Notes: generated by a model not told the origin, from the sequence alone. 15,133 bases of DNA from JALRLA01 sp046047755 (GCA_046047755.1 JBJOHK010000022.1:1-15133), one strand, 5' to 3'; shown: positions 7,105-14,149, counted from the stretch's first letter. Made by a program: numbers and translations.

Positions 7105-7655
7105 GCTCTGGGAGTCAAGGCGCAGTTCACAGAAATGGCCACTTTATTCGAAACAGCTGATGCGTTATTGCGGGGAATATTGATGCTGTAATCGCTGCAC
7201 AAAATATCGAAATTGGCTTTCAGGGTAACTCCCGTAGCCGTTACTACAATTTGCCCAGGAACTTCCACCCCCTTAGTCACCCCGTGCATGGTCATATCGC
7301 CCTTCACTTTAACATTATAGGTGCCGGCTGACTGAAAGTTCACAGCAGAAGCATCCACTAATTTCCCAGAAAACGAAGCATTCGGAAAGGTGGCAGACTC
7401 CATGTAATTTTCCTGAAAATGCTGCTGCATCAATTCTTTTTTAAACTGAAACGAGTTGACAGGTACACGGAATTGAACGGTTCCATTTTCGGCTGAAAGG
7501 GCCGCAATGACTTGATTGTTCTGAGCGTCGAAGCTTCCGGTGGCGGCGGTGTTCACAAATGAAATGTTACCCGCTTTGGTTTGGTACACTTGAGCGCGCA
7601 AGCCACCAATGGCAGCCAACAATAAGCCCACAATAGATATATACGACTTCATCAT
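7101..7655 (-). CDS. YceI-family periplasmic lipocalin-like protein
   Basis: A 184-residue secreted protein with a signal peptide of about 22 residues (ending LRAQ). The YceI domain shows FRVPVNSFQFKKELMQQHF (62-80), ESATFPNASFSG (86-97) and the hallmark KGDMTMHGVTKGVEVP (118-133). Members form a beta-barrel that binds polyisoprenoid or amphiphilic ligands, and in several bacteria they are linked to cytochrome b561 or quinone biology. Two adjacent ATGs (7655 and 7652) are possible starts. It lies 1 nt after the stop of the OB-fold gene and overlaps the two-haem cytochrome by ATGA. Being inside a cytochrome operon supports a role with a quinone-like or isoprenoid ligand; that link is inferred. 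Confidence 0.93.
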   Translation of the reverse strand: MMKSYISIVGLLLAAIGGLRAQVYQTKAGNISFVNTAATGSFDAQNNQVIAALSAENGTVQFRVPVNSFQFKKELMQQHFQENYMESATFPNASFSGKLVDASAVNFQSAGTYNVKVKGDMTMHGVTKGVEVPGQIVVTATGVTLKANFDILCSDYSINIPRNNASAVSNKVAISVNCALTPRA

Positions 7656-7656
7656 A

Positions 7657-8133
7657 TTAATTTTCGGTTTTGGTCCATTTTAAAGGATTGCATCGCGTCA
7701 GCTGAATCGCAATTTCTGAGCCCAAAAGGTCAAACTCAGGATCGGGCATTGTAATGCCACAAGAACACAAAAGATGGAGAGAATCGCCGGCCACAACTCC
7801 AGCCAATTCTGACTTCAAGGAGGCATCAAAGGCGGCTTGTACCATCACATTCTCAGGACTAGCCAACATGAACAACTGTGCGGTATCATTGGCAGAAGGC
7901 ACCTGCGCTACGGCCGCCGTAAATTCCACTTTTTTGGTTTGATAGCGATTGGCGGCCGTGTCTCCCAGGTTTTGATTCAATTCTGCCAGCCATTTGGTAT
8001 AATTCAATTCAAAATCAGCCTTGCCTGTGGTTTTGACTTCAGCCGGTTTCATATACAGATAAACTCCAATTCCCACCCCCAATAGCATCAACAAAAGGGC
8101 GAGAATAAAGTAAGGTTTTTGATAAAATTTCAT
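7657..8133 (-). CDS. Membrane-anchored OB-fold (tRNA_anti-like) protein
   Basis: A 158-residue protein with one N-terminal membrane segment (about 8-27, ILALLLMLLGVGIGVYLYM) and a C-terminal domain of about 120 residues facing the periplasm. The segment AANRYQTKKVEFTAAVAQV followed by SELAGVVAGDSLHLLCSCG and QLTRCNPL resembles the tRNA_anti-like OB-fold proteins common next to YceI and cytochrome genes in Bacteroidota. Despite the family name I would not infer tRNA binding, since the domain is outside the cytoplasm. CSC plus a later RC may be metal ligands or disulfides. First gene of the operon. ATGs at 8133, 8142 and 8163 are in frame; 8133 is preferred because it leaves a compact anchor and a plausible gap to the divergent gene. 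Confidence 0.7.
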   Translation of the reverse strand: MKFYQKPYFILALLLMLLGVGIGVYLYMKPAEVKTTGKADFELNYTKWLAELNQNLGDTAANRYQTKKVEFTAAVAQVPSANDTAQLFMLASPENVMVQAAFDASLKSELAGVVAGDSLHLLCSCGITMPDPEFDLLGSEIAIQLTRCNPLKWTKTEN

Positions 8134-8140
8134 TTGAGTC

Positions 8141-9859
8141 ATGGAAAGAGTTTTGGGCTTCAATCGTTTTTCAGACTTTTGTTACTCCGTGTTTCGTCTA
8201 TTTAACAATTTTAATGCCAATATCCCTAAAAATTTGGGGCTATTTTTTTCAATAAGCCTGTGGTGCCTGCAGACCAATGCCCAAACCACCCCCATTCAAA
8301 TCGTTGTTGCCCAACAGATTTACACGGCCGACACCTCCCATTGGACGGTCGAAGCAATGGTGGTCGAAAAGGGTCAAATCACTTATGTAGGCCCTCGTGA
8401 CTCTGCTCGATTGAAGTTCCCGCAAGCCCCCATTATCGATTATGGGAAAGCGGTCATTTACCCAGGATTCATTGACGCCCATTGCCATTTCTTGGGTTAT
8501 GCTCAAGGGCTCAACGAGGCCCAGCTGTATGCCTGCGAATCGATTGCATCAGTGCTAAAAACGCTCAAGAAACAGGCCAAAAAACAGAACAAACTCGAGC
8601 AGCCCTTGCGAGCAGACGATTGGATCATTGGCCGCGGATGGGACCAAAACCTCTGGGGCGGGCAATTCCCAACGAGATACCATTTGGATGCTCAGTTTCC
8701 TCAAACGCCTATATGTCTTTCCCGTGTAGATGGGCATGCGGTTTGGCTCAATAGTGCCGCCGAACGCTTGTTGAACCTTGATACTTCGTTGCAACTTGAG
8801 GGTGGTGAAGCATTTTCTGGGGTTTACTTAGACGCCTGGGCCGATTGGATAAAGGAAAGAATCCCTCCTATGAATGAGCAAGCGTTAACCGAGAGCGTAG
8901 AACAGGCCGAACAACTGGCCTTGGCCTCCGGATTGACTAGTTTACACGAGGCTGGATTGAGCGTAGAACAAGCCCAATGGTTGCAGTCTTTGCAAAATCA
9001 ACAGAGGTTGCATCTTCGATTTAATGTCATGTTGTCTGCCAGTGAATCAACATTTGCCTACTTGGCCCAACATGGTCAGTGGCATAGCGACCGCATGCAA
9101 GTGCACGCCGTGAAGTTTTATATGGACGGTGCCCTTGGTTCTCGCGGTGCCCTGTTAAAAGAGGACTATTGCGACCGATTGCACCACCGAGGCCTGCAAT
9201 TGATGAGCCCACAAGAGCTGGGTGGATATGCCTATTTCTTACGTGACAAAGGAATTCAAGTTTGTGTTCACGCCATTGGAGACAGCGCCAATGCTTTGGT
9301 ATTGAGTCTATTTAATCAAATTTTACAGCCCGGACATGATGCCCGGTGGAGAGTGGAGCATGCTCAAATTGTGGAGCCCAACGATTGGCATTATTTCTCG
9401 GATCGCTCGATCATTCCAAGTGTACAACCCACACATGCCACCAGTGATGCCCCATGGGCCGAATCTCGCTTATGCGAACAGAGAATGCCTGGAGCCTACG
9501 CCTATCAAAGTTTATTGGATACAGCCGGTATTCTGGCCTTAGGCACAGACTTCCCAGTGGAGTCTCTCGACCCTATCAACACTTTTTACTCGGCGGTTTT
9601 TCGAAGCGACCGTTCTGGTAATTTGAGCCAACCCTTCGGCTTGTCTCAAGCCTTAAGTCGCAAAGATGCTTTTCTGGGCATGACACATTGGGCCGCCTAT
9701 GCCGGGTTTGAAGAGCAACAAATCGGGCAGTTGAGAGAGGGCCTTCAGGCTGACTTTGTGGTTCTGAATGGCGATTTGCTCAACGACGAATCCAAAAAAA
9801 TCCGCAAGACCAAAGTACAAGCCACCGCCATTGCCGGCGAAATCGTATACGAACGATAA
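8141..9859 (+). CDS. Secreted metal-dependent amidohydrolase (YtcJ-like, amidohydrolase_3), start disrupted
   Basis: A hydrolase of the amidohydrolase superfamily. Numbering is from the ATG at 8141, the only ATG opening the uninterrupted frame (572 residues). Metal-site motifs are all present: DAHCH (His114, His116), VKFYMDG with the carboxylated Lys325, HAIGD (His377), RVEHAQI (His407) and GTDFPVES (Asp470). Length and motif order fit YtcJ/amidohydrolase_3 enzymes, which hydrolyse amide or ester bonds in various small molecules; the substrate is unknown. Residues 1-31 do not look like protein sequence of this family. An ATG at 8214 in another frame begins a much better signal peptide that would join this frame if the T tract at 8243-8249 had one more T. 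The C-terminus is complete. Divergent from the cytochrome operon. Confidence 0.88.
   Translation: MERVLGFNRFSDFCYSVFRLFNNFNANIPKNLGLFFSISLWCLQTNAQTTPIQIVVAQQIYTADTSHWTVEAMVVEKGQITYVGPRDSARLKFPQAPIIDYGKAVIYPGFIDAHCHFLGYAQGLNEAQLYACESIASVLKTLKKQAKKQNKLEQPLRADDWIIGRGWDQNLWGGQFPTRYHLDAQFPQTPICLSRVDGHAVWLNSAAERLLNLDTSLQLEGGEAFSGVYLDAWADWIKERIPPMNEQALTESVEQAEQLALASGLTSLHEAGLSVEQAQWLQSLQNQQRLHLRFNVMLSASESTFAYLAQHGQWHSDRMQVHAVKFYMDGALGSRGALLKEDYCDRLHHRGLQLMSPQELGGYAYFLRDKGIQVCVHAIGDSANALVLSLFNQILQPGHDARWRVEHAQIVEPNDWHYFSDRSIIPSVQPTHATSDAPWAESRLCEQRMPGAYAYQSLLDTAGILALGTDFPVESLDPINTFYSAVFRSDRSGNLSQPFGLSQALSRKDAFLGMTHWAAYAGFEEQQIGQLREGLQADFVVLNGDLLNDESKKIRKTKVQATAIAGEIVYER
8243..8249 (+). repeat. T7 homopolymer inside the amidohydrolase signal-peptide coding region
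   Basis: Seven consecutive T. With eight T, the ATG at 8214 would read MPISLKIWGYFF and continue SISLWCLQTNAQ into the amidohydrolase, a textbook signal peptide. With seven, the ATG at 8214 ends at TAA (8253-8255) after 13 codons. This may be a sequencing indel, a real frameshift or a slippage site. Confidence 0.75.
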
Positions 9860-10104
9860 GTCTTTTGCGGCAAACGCAATCCTGCCTCTGCTGTGTGGAC
9901 GGCTGTCATTCATTAAGGCAGAACAAATTGGGCTCTACCCCTTCTGTTCTTAGATACTCAACAGGCCACCGCACTTCCCAATCGACCTAGTTCCTCACCG
10001 TGCAGCTGCTCCAATCCGCGGGCTCATCAAATTTTCGTTCAAGCCCACACGACTCATGACCAAAGTCAGCAGTTGCATTCCACAAATCAAGTACCTTCGT
10101 TGAC
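9860..10104. other. Gap between amidohydrolase and ABC operon; little recognisable
   Basis: 245 nt without a believable gene. It holds a weak imperfect hairpin (AGAACA at 9920-9925 with TGTTCT at 9945-9950, inner GGG/CCC, no T run) and, at its end, the candidate promoter of the ABC operon. A 15-codon ORF starting near 10055 ends in TGA overlapping the promoter region and is probably chance. Confidence 0.5.
10073..10099 (+). promoter_or_regulatory. Candidate promoter of the ABC export operon
   Basis: TTG (10073-10075), 16 nt, then TACCTTCG (10092-10099), one mismatch from TAnnTTTG, ending 5 nt before the ATG at 10105. The leader would be very short. The 245-nt gap upstream (9860-10104) shows no other convincing element. 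Confidence 0.4.
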
Positions 10105-11178
10105 ATGAGAGGGAAACTCCTAATCGCGGTCATACTGTTAGCCTCTTGCCAGTCCAAGCAAGAAACTTATACGGTTGAATCCAAGCCCATCGTAGAATCT
10201 GTTTATGCTTCGGCCCGTTTGCGGGCTGAAGGTCAATATGATTTGTCAACGGCCGTTGGTGGCCGAGTCATCGCCTTGTTGAAGCAAGAAGGCGACCCTG
10301 TAAAGGCCGGTGAATTGATTGCCATTCTGGAAGCTGACAAGGCACAGGCTCAATTGGCTGGAGCAGAGGCCGCGCTTCGCGCGGCCGACGGGTACCAGAC
10401 CCAAGTCCAATCCCTATGGAGCAACTACCGAATGACCCTCCTGAACCGCAGAGATGATTCCCTGTTTTTTGAACGACAAAACCGGCTCTACGAACAAGGC
10501 ATTGGCAGCCGATTGCAGTGGGAAAAAGCAGAACTCAAATACCAATTCAGCCGCAACCAAAGTGAAGCAGCGCGCAGCGCCTATCTCGACGGACAACGCA
10601 AATTGGCAGCAGCCAGAGACCAAGCTAAATCGGCTGAACAATTGGCGCGCAGTGCAAGAGGCGATTACCAAGTACGCGCCTTGGAAGATGGCAAACTATA
10701 TGCTTGGAACGTGCGAGTAGGCGAAATGGTAGCCCCACAGCGACCCATAGCCACATTAGGGTCTGCCTTGAGTTTTTATGCCGAATTGCAAATTGACGAA
10801 GTCGATGCAGCCCGTGTCAAATACGAGCAGCAGGTTGCCCTGAGGTTGGATGCATTCCCTGATCAAATCATCACAGGTAAGCTGCGTCAAATTGACCAAC
10901 AAGTAGACCCAAAGAGTGGTACCATTTTCTTGGAATGCCAATTGGACAGCGCTCAAGATGCTGCCCTTCGATTATTCCCAGGCCTGTCAGCTGAAGCCTC
11001 AATTGTGATTCAAGAAAAAGAATCAGCCATCGTTTTACCCCTGATCTATTTAAAAAACGGAAAGGTCACTTTGGCCAACGGCGATCAAATCGAGCCCAAA
11101 CTCGGTATTCAAAGCATCAACATGGTAGAAGTGTTGGAAGGCTTGAAAGCCGGTGATGAACTTGTAAAACCCCAGTAA
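10105..11178 (+). CDS. HlyD/MacA-type periplasmic adaptor lipoprotein of an ABC exporter
   Basis: A 357-residue membrane-fusion (adaptor) protein. Lipobox LLASC (Cys15) suggests anchoring by lipid rather than a transmembrane helix. Domains: first half of the biotinyl-lipoyl-like hairpin (about 44-75, VGGRVIALLKQEGDPVKAGE), a long alpha-helical coiled coil rich in A, Q, R and E (about 77-187), the second lipoyl half (188-218, LYAWNVRVGEMVAPQRPIA), a beta-barrel (about 222-302, ELQIDEVDAARVKYEQQVAL) and a membrane-proximal end. Its stop overlaps the permease ATG by one base (TAATG). With the permease and ATPase it should form a MacAB- or DevBCA-like export machine; the outer-membrane channel is not encoded here. 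Substrate unknown. Confidence 0.92.
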   Translation: MRGKLLIAVILLASCQSKQETYTVESKPIVESVYASARLRAEGQYDLSTAVGGRVIALLKQEGDPVKAGELIAILEADKAQAQLAGAEAALRAADGYQTQVQSLWSNYRMTLLNRRDDSLFFERQNRLYEQGIGSRLQWEKAELKYQFSRNQSEAARSAYLDGQRKLAAARDQAKSAEQLARSARGDYQVRALEDGKLYAWNVRVGEMVAPQRPIATLGSALSFYAELQIDEVDAARVKYEQQVALRLDAFPDQIITGKLRQIDQQVDPKSGTIFLECQLDSAQDAALRLFPGLSAEASIVIQEKESAIVLPLIYLKNGKVTLANGDQIEPKLGIQSINMVEVLEGLKAGDELVKPQ

Positions 11179-12443
11179 TGGCTCTTTTCAACCCCTTATT
11201 GCTCGGAATTGCCAAAACCCACCTTCTTGCGCGCAAGAAGCAGTCGGCGATTGCTGCATTGGGCGTAACCTTTGGCATAGGGGTCTTCATCATCATGGTC
11301 AGTTTCATGACCGGTTTGAATGGGCTATTGGACGGGCTGATATTGAATCGAACGCCTCACGTACGCATCTACAACGAAGTCAAACAGAGCGAAAGACAAC
11401 CCATTGAAGACTTGTCCCTGTATAAGGGGAAAGCCCACATTATTCATTCCATCAAACCCAAAAACAGCCAATTGAAACTGCGCAATGGCTTGGCCATTCG
11501 GGCCGAGTTGCGCAAAGATTCGCGAGTGAAAGGCATTACGCCCCAAGTTTCTACCCGCATTTTTTACCAAGCGGGAGCCGTGCAATTGAACGGGAATTTA
11601 GCCGGGATGGATGTACTGGAAGAAGCCCGTTTGTTCAACTTCCAACAGTACATTGTGGGGGGCAAGCCCGAAGACTTGGCCAGCAACGAGAACGCCATTG
11701 TATTGGGGGCCGGCGTAGCCAAAAACTTATCGCTGCAAGTTGGCGATTACGTTCAAATTGTTTCCATCAACGGCAGCCGTGAGCGGTTGAAAATCGTAGG
11801 ATTGTTTCAAAGTGGTTTGGCTGACATTGACAAGGTCTTTAGTTATTGCAACATAGGCACGGCGCAGCGCTTGAGTGGCGAAGGCGGTGACTACTTCACC
11901 GATTTACACCTCAAGTTACACGACATAGAAGCGGCGGCTGGCTTGGCTGAAGAATTGCGCAGCAGCTGGGGTGTCAATGCCATTGACATCAAAACGGCCA
12001 ATGCCCAGTTTGAAACCGGCACCAGCATTCGAAATATGATCACCTATGCGGTTTCTATCGCCTTGTTGATTGTGGCTGGATTTGGCATTTACAACATCCT
12101 CAATATGCTCATTTACGAGAAGATGCCCGACATCGCAATCTTGAAGGCCACTGGTTTCTCTTCGGGAGACGTTCAGCGCATTTTCTTGTATCAAGCCATC
12201 ATGATTGGTTTTGTAGGTGCGGCCATTGGGCTAGCCTTCGGATTTTTGGCTTCGTACGGCATTTCTCAAGCTCCATTTGAAACTGAGGCCTTGCCCACCA
12301 TCAAGACATTCCCCGTCAATTTCGACCCCAAGTTTTACCTCATAGGAATCATTTTTGCCTTGATTACCACATTTTTTGCGGGCTATATGCCCTCCCGAAA
12401 GGCCGGCAAAATCGATCCCGTTGACATTTTGAGAGGACAATGA
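11178..12443 (+). CDS. ABC transporter permease, FtsX/MacB/LolE type
   Basis: A 421-residue inner-membrane permease with the four-segment FtsX layout. TM1 is at about 24-46, a large periplasmic domain at about 47-285 (MacB_PCD-like), TM2 at about 288-312, TM3 at about 338-361 and TM4 at about 386-404. The cytoplasmic coupling region EKMPDIAILKATG (314-326) and the C-terminal PSRKAGKIDPVDILRGQ (405-421) are family hallmarks. This family moves substrates from the periplasmic side by a mechanical cycle rather than through the membrane. No ATPase domain is fused, unlike MacB itself, so the separate ATPase gene that overlaps by ATGA is the partner. The adaptor gene upstream argues for export rather than LolCDE-type lipoprotein release, although residues TPHVRIYNE near TM1 are LolE-like. 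Confidence 0.93.
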   Translation: MALFNPLLLGIAKTHLLARKKQSAIAALGVTFGIGVFIIMVSFMTGLNGLLDGLILNRTPHVRIYNEVKQSERQPIEDLSLYKGKAHIIHSIKPKNSQLKLRNGLAIRAELRKDSRVKGITPQVSTRIFYQAGAVQLNGNLAGMDVLEEARLFNFQQYIVGGKPEDLASNENAIVLGAGVAKNLSLQVGDYVQIVSINGSRERLKIVGLFQSGLADIDKVFSYCNIGTAQRLSGEGGDYFTDLHLKLHDIEAAAGLAEELRSSWGVNAIDIKTANAQFETGTSIRNMITYAVSIALLIVAGFGIYNILNMLIYEKMPDIAILKATGFSSGDVQRIFLYQAIMIGFVGAAIGLAFGFLASYGISQAPFETEALPTIKTFPVNFDPKFYLIGIIFALITTFFAGYMPSRKAGKIDPVDILRGQ

Positions 12444-13120
12444 TGCAACCGGTATTAGAAGCTAAAAATATTCGCAAAAAGTTCTTTGATCCGATTGAAG
12501 TAGAAATACTACGGGGATTGGATTTGCGTGTAATGCCCGGCGAATTTGTCTCCATCATGGGTAAATCGGGATGCGGAAAGAGCACGCTGCTCTATGTCTT
12601 GTCTACGATGGACACCCAGTATGAGGGCGAACTTTATTTGGCCGGTCAGGCCTTACAAGGGGAAAAGCCCAATGAACTGGCTCGCATTCGCAACCAACAC
12701 ATTGGCTTTGTCTTTCAATTCCACTACTTATTACCTGAATTCAGTGTTTTAAAGAACGTCATGTTGCCCGCTTTGAAACTGGGATTGAAAAGCCCGGAGG
12801 AAATTGAGCACGATGCCATGGAAAAATTGCGCTTATTGGACGTTCACGAGCAGGCATTGAAACGTGCCACTCAGATTTCTGGAGGCCAAAAGCAGCGAGT
12901 GGCCATTGCCCGCGCCTTGATCAACAACCCCGATATCATTATGGGGGATGAACCGACAGGCAACTTGGACTCCAAGAATGCCCAGAGGGTATTTGATATT
13001 TTCCGAGAGATTACAACTGATCAGAAACAATCTTTGCTCATCGTTACCCACGATCAAGATTTTGCGGCCAAAACGGACCGAATCATTGAAATGGCTGATG
13101 GTTCGATTGTATCAAGTTAA
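12440..13120 (+). CDS. ABC transporter ATPase, MacB/LolD type
   Basis: A 226-residue cytoplasmic nucleotide-binding subunit with all motifs intact: Walker A GKSGCGKST (41-49), Q-loop VFQFHYLLPEFSVLKNV with Gln93, signature ISGGQKQRVAIARAL (146-160), Walker B IIMGDE (166-171) with catalytic Glu171, D-loop GNLD (174-177) and H-loop His204 in IVTHD. The LLPEFSVLKNVMLP segment is typical of the LolD/MacB/FtsE branch. Translation starts at ATG 12440, overlapping the permease stop (ATGA); a second ATG follows at once. It powers the permease encoded just upstream. Residues 14-21 (KFFDPIEV) place a short insert before the usual VLRGLDL strand, seen often in Bacteroidota homologues. Confidence 0.96.
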   Translation: MMQPVLEAKNIRKKFFDPIEVEILRGLDLRVMPGEFVSIMGKSGCGKSTLLYVLSTMDTQYEGELYLAGQALQGEKPNELARIRNQHIGFVFQFHYLLPEFSVLKNVMLPALKLGLKSPEEIEHDAMEKLRLLDVHEQALKRATQISGGQKQRVAIARALINNPDIIMGDEPTGNLDSKNAQRVFDIFREITTDQKQSLLIVTHDQDFAAKTDRIIEMADGSIVSS

Positions 13121-13157
13121 GCAAGGCCTTAGACACGGCTTTTGTATATTGAGGGCC

Positions 13158-13898
13158 ATGATTAATCGCTTTTCCATTTTTGTAGTCGCCCTGTTGGCCT
13201 CTCACTTTACAGCCGCGCAAAATCCAGGCACGGTGCCCGACGAGCCTTATATCGAAGTAAATGGGCGCCATACCTTACAAGTAGTCCCCGACCGCATTAC
13301 CATCAACCTCACCTTGGTTGACAAAAACGAAGGAAGGGAATTCATTTCTGTAGAAAGTCAAGAGCAAAACCTAATACAAGCCTTGGGTCAAGCCGGTATT
13401 GCGGCCGATAGAATAAGCATGGACAACGCCGAAACCGAGACAGTGTCGTTTCGCTGGAACAGCGATGAAGTCTTGAACATTCGTAGCTACAGTTTGATGC
13501 TGCACGATGCTTCTGAAATCAAATCTGCCTTCAATGTTTTCAAGAAAAACAAAATTCAAAACGCCTTTATCTACAAAGTTGAGCATTCTCAATACGACTC
13601 CTTGCAACAGGCCTCGCGCAAGTTGGCCATGATAGACGCCAAGCAAAAGGCCGAGGAAATGTTAGGTGCCATAGGCGAAACCTGCGGTTCTCCTCTCTAT
13701 GTGTATGCCAATTCAGGAATCGCTCGCAATAATTTCAACGATGGATTCGGCGTTCGTGGCTACCGCAATGATGGACGCAGCACCCAGTATTCATTCGAAA
13801 GCTATGGGGACGGGAATGACTCCAAGGCTCCCCCAGCCATTGTATACAAGAAAATCACCTTCGACACCCAAGTTTTAGTGTGGTTTGGGATTGAGTAA
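13158..13898 (+). CDS. Secreted SIMPL-domain (DUF541) protein
   Basis: A 246-residue exported protein with a signal peptide (1-21, ending FTAAQ). The SIMPL/DUF541 domain follows, with YIEVNGRHTLQVVPDRITIN (31-50), two alpha-beta halves, and the helix SRKLAMIDAKQKAEEMLGAIG (153-173), typical of the family's 'A..dAk.kAe.lA' region. A Gly/Asn/Tyr-rich loop (186-220) precedes the last strand (IVYKKITFDTQVLVWFGI). Functions of SIMPL proteins are poorly known; some are tied to oxidative or envelope stress. The ATG at 13158 starts the signal peptide, 37 nt after the ATPase stop, so it may be cotranscribed with the exporter. A longer upstream reading of the same frame overlaps the ATPase and is not believable. 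A terminator follows 7 nt after the stop. Confidence 0.88.
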   Translation: MINRFSIFVVALLASHFTAAQNPGTVPDEPYIEVNGRHTLQVVPDRITINLTLVDKNEGREFISVESQEQNLIQALGQAGIAADRISMDNAETETVSFRWNSDEVLNIRSYSLMLHDASEIKSAFNVFKKNKIQNAFIYKVEHSQYDSLQQASRKLAMIDAKQKAEEMLGAIGETCGSPLYVYANSGIARNNFNDGFGVRGYRNDGRSTQYSFESYGDGNDSKAPPAIVYKKITFDTQVLVWFGIE

Positions 13899-13905
13899 TC
13901 GGCAA

Positions 13906-13925
13906 CAGGCGACTGCCTGATTTTT
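13906..13925 (+). terminator. Rho-independent terminator after the SIMPL gene
   Basis: CAGGC (13906-13910), loop GACT, GCCTG (13915-13919), then ATTTTT. A short GC stem with a U run directly after the stop codon of the last plus-strand gene. Confidence 0.7.
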
Positions 13926-13929
13926 GTAA

Positions 13930-13956
13930 CTCGCCGCTTTCTGCGGCTCCCTTATC
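13930..13956 (+). repeat. 27-nt direct repeat with internal hairpin, copy 1
   Basis: Identical to the copy at 13988-14014 except for one base (T at 13952 versus C at 14010). Each copy contains GCCGC-TTTCT-GCGGC, a perfect 5-bp stem. In this copy the flanks GTAAC...GTTAC (13926-13965 region) can form an outer, competing stem. Confidence 0.85.
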
Positions 13957-13987
13957 GGCGTTACCTGCATTCAACCTCTCGCATTGG

Positions 13988-14014
13988 CTCGCCGCTTTCT
14001 GCGGCTCCCCTATC
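13988..14014 (+). repeat. 27-nt direct repeat with internal hairpin, copy 2
   Basis: Second copy, 58 nt downstream of the first (start to start). It carries the same GCCGC-TTTCT-GCGGC hairpin. No further copy was seen in the window. Confidence 0.85.
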
Positions 14015-14029
14015 CTCAAGATGGGCCGT

Positions 14030-14149
14030 TCAACCCAAGGTGGCGCTCCGCGCCATATATGTCCACGCCGCGGCAGCGAGCAAGCTTGCTTGCGCTGCCG
14101 CGGCGTGGACATAAAAAAAGCCCCGCATGCGGGGCTTTCCTTGGGTTGA
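14030..14149. repeat. 120-nt nested inverted repeat: three hairpins inside an 11-bp outer stem
   Basis: Outer arms CAACCCAAGG (14031-14040) and CCTTGGGTTG (14139-14148) pair perfectly; T14030 and A14149 add an eleventh pair. Inside are a 6-bp hairpin (TGGCGC-TCC-GCGCCA, 14041-14055), a long hairpin with a perfect 21-bp stem (14058-14078 with 14093-14113) whose loop region holds its own palindrome AGCAAGCTTGCT, and the tRNA terminator palindrome (14117-14138). The first and third hairpins sit flush against the outer stem, giving a four-way junction. The outer arm ends at the tRNA-Cys discriminator base. Confidence 0.85.
14112..14138 (-). terminator. Rho-independent terminator of tRNA-Cys
   Basis: An 11-bp perfect palindrome (14117-14138, centre GCATGC, flanked by GCCCC/GGGGC). 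On the minus strand it is followed by an uninterrupted T7 (14119-14113). It begins 11 nt after the tRNA 3' end. Read on the plus strand it has only three T after it, so it acts mainly in the tRNA direction. Confidence 0.88.

Noticed and set aside
9920..9950. Possible terminator after the amidohydrolase gene
   Set aside because: The stem AGAACA/TGTTCT has a long unpaired interior and is not followed by a T run, so it is not a convincing intrinsic terminator.
10055..10102. 15-codon upstream ORF before the ABC operon
   Set aside because: It overlaps the probable promoter, so it would not be on the mRNA, and it has no peptide features of note.
12948..13157. Upstream extension of the SIMPL reading frame by 70 codons
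   Set aside because: It overlaps the ATPase C-terminus in another frame and would bury the signal peptide that begins at 13158.
13926..14149. CRISPR-like array
   Set aside because: There are only two 27-nt repeats, which contain GC hairpins, with a 31-nt gap, and no cas genes nearby; the rest is inverted-repeat structure.
14030..14149. attB or integrated element boundary at tRNA-Cys
   Set aside because: No integrase, no second copy of the tRNA 3' end as a direct repeat in the window, and housekeeping genes on the other side; kept only as an option in the findings.
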